From: Hydractinia symbiolongicarpus
Lineage: Eukaryota > Cnidaria > Hydrozoa > Anthoathecata > Hydractiniidae
NCBI RefSeq assembly: GCF_029227915.1
Contig: NC_079880.1
Span: forward strand, 8,087,501-8,151,500
DNA: 64,000 nt
Direction of reading: 5' to 3'
The first letter of the stretch is position 1. Each line of letters opens with the position of its first letter. A program made the position numbers and the translations under genes. Positions 56,343-64,000 of this stretch are shown here, piece after piece. The notes below the pieces were generated by a model. The model was not told the DNA's origin. It searched no databases and saw nothing but the letters and a program-made list of their open reading frames with translations.

Positions 56343-59300
56343 TGCAATCTTGGCTATTGTAAACTGCTTTTTTAATGAGAAATATAACCGTTAAAACAGA
56401 CTGAGGAGGCACATAAGTTGCTGAATGAATGTAAAGCTGTTCTATTTACCTTTTGACAACTAACCATAATCCGTCAGCTGAACAGAACGCAGATTGTGTG
56501 CACAATGTTTTAACTGTCTTACTTGCGACTGAGAACACATCGACAAACTTGTTTGTAAACAAAAGCGTTCGAAAGTCAAAGATTTTAAAAACAATGAAAA
56601 AGTACAATATAAAATAGCATAGGAGAAACAATAATAAAACACCCAAGCGCCTAGAATGTTCCACTTAGTTCTTGCTAGCTCTTCCTAAACGATCAAAGGA
56701 CTTTTAACAACTTCGAACAACTAGATTTTCAGTTAGCATAGAAACGTAATCATGATGCCGAAACCATGATTCAATATTGTGGAATTACTTACCAAGAATA
56801 ACCATGCGAAAGACTTCTTGAAATGTGAAATAACTGGATTCTAATGTTTTCGTGCTAGTTCATATCTAAATAAAGAAGCTGACATCAACCGAGAAGGAAG
56901 TACTGAGAGCATTGATGTCACCAAGGCTTTTAAATTTTTAACAAAAAAGAACTTTTGTAACTGCAACCAGATGCTGACATCACATTTTCCACTTCCACAT
57001 CCGTAAATATGCTACACAAGGTTACATTCAGATTTGCAAAGCTTATGGACAATGCAATTATTCGCCGCATTATTATCATTCGTCGGTGCACTGAGTAAAG
57101 AAGCATATAAACTGTGTTAGCTTTGTATCTACGTTAAAAAATAGTAGTACTGTTCATCAGATATTTGCATACATACAAAAAATGATAGGTGTTATGTAAC
57201 TACATATACAGATTGTTTAGTATTCATGTGAAGTACTTACTTTTTATCGTTTTTTAGCATACCTCCGTCTTACTTCGAAACAGATTGATTATCAGTATAA
57301 ATGCGAGGAAATTGTTGTGCCATGTAAATAGAAAAAAACAATTGACCTTAATTTGTGTAAGAGATTTTTGTGGTTCAGATTGTGTTTGATTTGCATAAAA
57401 TGCAAATAACAAATTGGATTAATGTCCTATTTTAAAAGCCATACGCACTAGGTCAAAAAATGCAAGTAACAAACACGACTAAAGCCTTAAATTTACCAAA
57501 ACAAGGACCGTGCTACAAAATTCTATCCCAGAAGAAAGTCCTGATGTTTTAAGTGACAAATAAAATTATTTTATCAATCGACACGCTGGATCAAAAGTCA
57601 TTTCCAAAAACAGCAAAAGGAACAACAACAAACAACATAAACAAACTGCATTTCTTTCACCGCGTCAGTAGCACAAAAAGGGGATTTCGTTGCACATATG
57701 TATACTCAACTCAAAACACAGTTCTGAATAAAAAACAGTAGCCATGATGCTAAAAAACACTGGAGGGTGTAAGAGATGTATAACAAAGCTTAACAGCGGG
57801 AAATTAAGAAAAAATTTTATCGTTTGGTAATAAACAAAAGAGCTACATAATATTCTGATTTGGAGCACAACTCTTAGTATTTTCACTACAAGCTTATATT
57901 TATCCAATCCAAAATAAAAAAACTTTATAATGACATGACTAAAGAAAGGTCAAACAATTGAAAATGAAAATCCTACGTATTTGTGGCTATTTATGGCTAC
58001 GAAACATTTAAAAATATTCAGATTTAATTTTCTTTTTAACTTGACAGTAAAAAAATTAACACAATATGTTTTAACTTAGGGTACGCGATGACCTGCAGAT
58101 CCCTCAAAAAAAAATGTTTCATCACCACATGGGGTCGTTAAAATTGCTTTCAAGGAAAACTAACGATTGGTATAAATTGTTTATTATGGTGCGAAAAAGA
58201 ACTGTGTGAGATTTTTTGATCTATGTCAACATTTTAAATCAAAGAAGTTAAACTGACAAAATATCGCGTCAAAATATTATTAGTATAAGAAATTTGCAAG
58301 ATGTCCGTCATTGCAGTTGCAGGACTTCGTTGTTATACAGCGTTGTGTAATTTTTCATTGAGAGGTATTTAAGACCATCAACTATCATCAATATTATTGG
58401 CGGAAATTCCTGTTTTCTTTTCGTGGCACGAATCAGCATAATTAAAACAACAATAAGTAGAATTTATAAAACAGAAAAACATAAAATTAGTATTATCGCT
58501 GCATTTTACAAAATTTATTTTTTCGAATTTTTCTATTTACCTGGAGAAATGGAGAAAAGGTGTTTTATACCCGAAGGTTAGAAGAGTAAGTCTTTCTATA
58601 GTTTTATATATTCGTGTAATATATCTTTTTCGGATTAGTATTTTATGTTCTAAAGCCTTCTTGCAGCAACAACATACTACATTAATGATTTATCAATTTA
58701 TAAAGTATATTAGTTACCGCCAATAATTTGAAGTAGCCTTACTTTTTATCATGCTTTTTAAAATAGTATTTTTCACATTGCTATAATTAGAACTTTAGGG
58801 TTAACAAAGATGTTTAAAATAAACAGCCTCTTTAATCGTACGGATTATATGAATTTAATGGATGTAACCCGTGCATTTACTCACATGCTACTGTAACATG
58901 TGGAGGTAGTGGTCTAAATGCACAATAGCGGGCGATGTTGTAATTATATTATAAGGGTTTGCAAAAATCAAATTGTTTATCTGTAATAGAAAATATATCT
59001 GTTCTAATCGATGCTTTAATTAAGATTCACCTGTGGAAGTGTTAAAACTTTTGTTTACTACATTTTTTGTGAAAACAAAGGAGTCGATGGACCTGAGAAA
59101 AATATAATTCTTCACTACGTATTATTTAATGTATATATTTTCGTTACTATTACACAAAAATGTTTGGCACTAGAGTGGGTAGGTAATGGACATTCGTCGT
59201 CAAATTTATTGTTCTTCTCCCTACTCTACCCACATCCTCTTCAAAAGCTTCGCAGCTTATCCCTGTCCATGCTGCCAACACTAATGCTCGGTGCGTCAGG

Positions 59301-60900
59301 CAGGTATGAAATACATAAGTGAGTTAGTTCTTAAGCTCTGGAGAGAATAAAAAAAAGTTACTCCATTGAATAAAACACATTTATCTTTTGCCTATATATC
59401 CTGATATCTTTTTTAAGTCATATAATTAATCCATTCGGCTATTTTTTTCCATCAATATTTTGTGTCCAAAATGTCCCCGTCAGCACTGTAATCAGCAAGA
59501 GTTTGCATGAGATTGAAGTTGCTTGGTTGTTTTTTCTGCGCAATTCTTATGAATTTATTTTCCTTTTTAATGTTCTGGAATGAAAATTAAAAAAATTAAA
59601 AAATATTAAACGCGTAAAAAATATAATGATAACTTGCATGCTAAAGTTTTATGCGTTACGTCATCATTCACTCAAATAGCCCATATAATGGCTTCTTTTG
59701 TCATCAGTATAACAAAACAACACGAAGCAAAATGTAGAGCAATTTTAAAATGGAAAAAAATTATGTGACACATACATGGAATATAATACCAGAATATTGG
59801 TTTGATGCTTTTGTTACTGTTGTTATGCAATTGTGCCTTTCCTCAAATATTTTTGTGTACTAAGTCGATATAAATATCAATTTTCCGGTACGCTAGTTAG
59901 TGTGCCTTTGCGTATTGAGCCAAAGTTTATGTATGTTGCATTTTTTAAGAACAGTTTTAAGCTTAGGAATGTTGAGATTTGTGAAAGAGGAAGGAGTATT
60001 AAAATTTCAATTGCGTTAAGGATTATGTTGCACAACCTTGTGTTGTTAATGTTGTGCTTTTCTTCTTTCCCTTCCCCTACCCAAATCCATCCCATATGCT
60101 CTCCAAGAGCTTCGCAGCCTATCTGATCCATAATTTGCTAGAAGCAATGCACTGATTTCCTTCTGCACCTAAGTGTGTTTCAACTTTCTTTACTCTTCAA
60201 GATCCTTGTTTTTCAGTGTTTCAGTAGCTCTTGCCAATTTCTCTTTCTATGTCACTGTTATCCTTATCTCAGCTTTGAAATCCTATTTTTTCTTCTTATT
60301 CTGTGTCTCATAGTGTCTTCGTCATCGCCTATGTCAGCTTCTGCGCCTCCTTTCCTTCTACCGACACTTGATTCTGCCTTCGTCAGACATGCATTAAGGG
60401 ATATAAATGAATGGGTTTGCAAGCAACTTTGATCACATTTCTTATGAATTGTTTATTTATTATATAGTATTGGATTAAAATGAAACCCCCCAAATATGGA
60501 ACAAATAAATATTGCATACATTAGGTACATGTACTGCAGCAAAAGTATAAAAAACAAAACATTGTACTGATAAAATGATTGTGCACGAGTGTTAAATGCA
60601 TAACACAAGTAATAATTTGAGGAGGATTCCTGATGAATCCTTTTGTTTTTGGCAATATTTCAAATTTTAACTTTTAATAACAACCACTATTTTTCGGTAA
60701 GTGTCATATTTATAAACTTTAGCGTAAAACACAAGAGCTTATGTCTTCAATCGAAGTAGATTTTTAGTGGGAGAAGTAGCTATGTATTTTGTTAATAATT
60801 TTTATTTCTGTAAATGGGAGATTATAGCTACTCAGAGCTATTTCCAACTTGTTCGAGCAGCAGATATCAACGACATAACACCGCAAAAATAAAAAACCTC
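56343..60900. other. AT-rich region before the DIRS-like element
   Basis: No gene recognised. Related short blocks at about 59220-59310 and 60060-60130 (CTTCGCAGCTTATC and CTTCGCAGCCTATC) suggest a duplicated repeat, possibly the 5' part of the element that follows. A frame at 60175-60432 ends in APPFLLPTLDSAFVRHALRD and may belong to it. Confidence 0.35.
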
Positions 60901-63600
60901 TGCTCACCCACACAAGCCTGGTAAGGAGTTTTTTAACACTTCTGTATTTGAAACGGAGCCTCGTATGCGCACAGTGGAGCAGTGGGCATCTATGGGCAAT
61001 AAAGCCCTTCTCATTTTGGCAACTCTTTTACCATCCACACAAAAGGGAAATCCCTTTATGACTAATTTTGATAGTGAAATGCAAATTGGAGATGGTGGCT
61101 TTCCCCAGCACAACGTAGAAACCAAAGTATACTCGGACGATGCTTGCATGCCTCCGGTGAAGGAAGTTCCTTGCACAAAACCATCACTTTTAAAGTTCAC
61201 AAAGCCTCAAATAAACGCTTGGTTTTAAAAAAACAACCAAATTTTCGATAATTTAAAAAAGATTCATTTGTTTTTTTTTTTCGCTCAGAAATTAATAACC
61301 AGGTAGAGGCTAACTAAGTGCGGGTGTTCAGCAAAAAGGTTAGGCTGGGCAGGCCCCTTCATTGTTTTCCGACATCCCTCCTGCCCAATGTTATGTAACT
61401 TCGCTCCCTGCAGGACCTGTTGCTGTTTTTGACAAAATTAAGCTTTTGGAGTATGTGAATTTGGAACTACTACTTGTATGCCTGTTCTACCTATGCCTCG
61501 ACACGAACTTCTTACGCATGTTTTAGTTGTGGTCAGCGGGGACATTTTGCCACAATTTGCGCTAGGTTTCCCAGTACAGATGGTTTGGACCCAGAGTTTT
61601 GTAATGCTCCCGAGTATCCTCTCGAAAGCAACTTTAATCGTGTCAGATTTCCATCAAATCTCAGAGTGTGCTGACAGTTCAATGAAAGCATGTACTGTTC
61701 CAATAGATGATCTTTTCCACACAAATGCCCTATGGTTTTAAATAATCACTCATCACATCGTTTCTCATTTAGGCCCACTCAATTAAGTGCCCATTATGTG
61801 TTTTTCCGATTAAGTCCTTTGTTTCAACTCCTGCAAATGTTGAATTGTTTGGCAAATTACTAGTTTCGCATCCCAATCGGGTCTTAGTCAGCTTTATACT
61901 TTCTTGCTTCACCTATGGGTTTAAACTGTGCTACCAAGATGGTCAACTTCAAACATTAACAACAACAAATCTTCTAAAAAACATTCAAGCAAAGTTAACA
62001 AAGTTATTTTGAAGGAGTTGAATAGAGGCCATACAATTGGTCTCTTTGGTTTTCATTGCTCCCCATCGGGTGCATCTTTTAAGAAAGATGGTACAATTCG
62101 GGTAATTTTAAACCTGTCGTCACCACAAAGTTTTCAGTTAACGATGGTATTTCTAAGGAATCTTATTCGGTTACATATTCATCATTTGACAATGCTATTG
62201 ATAAGGTACGTAAACTTAGCCGGGACTGCTTTTTAGCAAACTTGATGTCAAATTTTATTATCTAGTAGGCATCGACATTGATACCACTCAATTCATTATC
62301 CGCTTACCTACGGAAAAATTTGCATTTTGTCCCTGTTAAGAGCGTGAGGATGAAAGAAAAATACACTTCTAGGATTGCCTTTTGCATGTAAAGTTGTTAA
62401 TTGTGGTTGCAGTTGTTTGCGCAGGTGATTTGACCTTTCTACTACGGTAAGTAGCTTTTACCATCACATTGCTTTTACACCGGAATCCCACAAGGACATC
62501 TGGTTGTGATTAAAGTTTTTACTGGAAAGAGATAGCAGTCGTCCAAACAACATCCCTTACGTCAGAAACTTATGTTTACGGATGTTTCCATGAGTGGTTT
62601 AGGCTGTTTTATTATGAAAATGGTTTCTATCCCTTTTCACAACACCAACAATTACAGCATCACCTTTGTCCAATTACTTGCGGTTGTTACAGCGGTATAG
62701 CAGTGGTCTGATACCCAGGTCATTATTTATACAGACAACGGGGTCATCGTCTGCATACGGAGTACAGGTTCCTGCAAATGTGAGCACATCATGAAACTTG
62801 TTCGATTGTTGTTCTTCTTTACTGCAAATCACAACAGCAGAAGCAGAAGATTGCTTAGTATGCCCATGAACTACTTCTTCGACGCTGCGTTGTTACCAAT
62901 CGCGAGACTTAACTACCGTTCTGGACTGTTATCCCACAGAATGTTGTGTCACCACATTTCTATTCAGATGTTTCCGCCCGTTAATACTACCATTCAGCTT
63001 TATGTTAATTTTATGTCAACGCGTGTCAAATATGCCACTATCAAAGATTACTTGTGCGGAATAGTATAATCTGCGGTTTTTCAGAAAAGATATGACATGC
63101 ACAATTCGTACTACGTCATGAGGGTACAAAAAATGTTATTTTTCCTTATGTGATAAAGCTATGCGGCGATGCCTTATTTTGTTTGCATTTTTTGGCCTTT
63201 GAAGAGTTTCAGAATATCTTTGCCCTTCCAAAACTCTTTTTGATCCAAATATTCACTTGTCTCCATCTCAGTGTAGCTTTTTACCTTGCAACAACACTCT
63301 TTACATGAGTATCAAAAGCTCTAAGTCAGATCCTTTTAGGAAAATATCTCAAATTATGTTTCGGAGGAATAAGGGTGAAGAGTATTCATCATAACCCTTG
63401 GTTTGTTCCAGATCTCAATTCGCATAGCTTTAACATTGCTGCAGCATCACCTTGCAGTATTCCAGTAGTGACTGCTATAGCAGATATATCCGTCTTTCAA
63501 ATCAAGTGCTAACACAGTGGTGTTTCAAAATGGCCAACCTCAATGACGTGCCAAGCTGTTGGAGATTCGGTCCATATAAATTTAAAGAGTGATTAGACTA
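60900..63600 (+). mobile_element. Decayed DIRS-like tyrosine-recombinase retrotransposon
   Basis: Domains appear in the expected order on the plus strand but in several frames with stops. There is a CCHC zinc knuckle at 61519-61560 (CX2CX4HX4C), then the N-terminal part of a reverse transcriptase at about 61850-62330 (FTYGFKLCYQ, KKDGTIRVILNLSSP). An RNase-H-like patch is at 62570-62760 (LFTDVSMSGLGCF, IIYTDNGV). A recombinase SAM-like start is near 63000 (LYVNFMSTRVKYATIKDYLC) and a recombinase catalytic-region patch at 63180-63350 (SKTLFDPNIHLSPSQC, SIKSSKSDPFRK). DIRS elements integrate with a tyrosine recombinase instead of an integrase. The many breaks show that it is inactive. Confidence 0.65.
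61519..61560 (+). other. CCHC zinc knuckle of the DIRS-like element
   Basis: The frame reads CFSCGQRGHFATIC, an exact CX2CX4HX4C nucleic-acid-binding knuckle as in gag-like proteins. Confidence 0.7.
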
Positions 63601-64000
63601 GGTCGTGCGGCTACAGATTTCATATACGTCAAGTCGATTACTTGCTTTCTATAGCTGTTGTAAATTAGTTTGTATTTTTATCTAGGCTTCTCTGATGTAT
63701 GTATGTTGTTGATGCATATAAGCCGGTACTTCCAATGACAGTTACGACATTTTCCTACAAAATATAAATTTGGGAAAATATGTGAATGTCGAGCTTCCTA
63801 CGTCAGCGAAAAAACGTGGACAGAAGCGTGTGCGAGGCTTCTGCGTCTTCTTATTACTTAATATTATTATTAATTATTAGTATTAGGGTGAGGCACAACC
63901 TTTTATGAATCCTTAATATTATGTGATAACACACGCTGACGCAATAGGAACAGCTTGTGCATGCCACCCCTAGCTCACGATTGTTTGATAGCACATGTTT

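Overview
This is animal nuclear DNA. It is AT-rich and intron-rich, with GT-AG introns, and most genes are split into short exons. The best marker is an immunoglobulin-superfamily receptor gene (8962-16029, minus strand). It has a signal peptide, a V-set-like domain, an I-set-like domain, a fibronectin-III-like membrane-proximal domain, one transmembrane helix and a tail with a YxxL-x9-YxxL (ITAM-like) motif. This architecture, with every intron in phase 1, is that of the allorecognition (Alr) family in the histocompatibility complex of the hydroid Hydractinia. I therefore infer a hydrozoan cnidarian, probably Hydractinia or a relative, and an Alr-like cluster. No species assignment can be proved from the sequence alone.

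Layout. 0-2 kb: exons of a low-complexity Gln/Pro-rich protein on the minus strand, including a 29-nt microexon. 2-5.7 kb: a decayed Helitron, one weak Cys-rich exon and no clear gene. 5.7-21 kb: Alr-like DNA. It holds an orphan tail exon on the plus strand, a nearly perfect 1.69-kb tandem duplication that doubles the receptor's tail exon, the receptor gene itself (one base out of frame in its first Ig domain), and a second transmembrane plus tail pair without ectodomain. 21.4-24.5 kb: a ten-exon minus-strand gene for an unrecognised zinc-ribbon protein with one frame break in a T run. 24.8-25.8 kb: two related SINEs, one with a tRNA-like head. 30.9-34.6 kb and 48.6-52.2 kb: clusters of Helitron-like elements, many joined head-to-tail with the exact CTAG|TC junction expected of rolling-circle products. 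37.3-38.7 kb: a single-exon 448-residue cupin protein with a cysteine-dioxygenase-like metal site. 46.1-48.1 kb: a six-exon gene resembling DUF4806 proteins, with an in-frame TGA, flanked by two minisatellites built on a shared palindrome. 52.9-55.6 kb: a three-exon gene for a small charged protein with a 1.6-kb Helitron in its first intron. 60.9-63.6 kb: a decayed DIRS-like tyrosine-recombinase retrotransposon.

The genes do not form a pathway. The coherent theme is a receptor family evolving by exon duplication, loss and frameshift in DNA crowded with Helitrons. Exons were found by matching splice sites and reading phase by eye. The strongest evidence is that phases agree across every junction in the Alr-like, zinc-ribbon, DUF4806-like and small charged-protein genes, allowing for the stated frame breaks. 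Transcript data would be needed to confirm the models.
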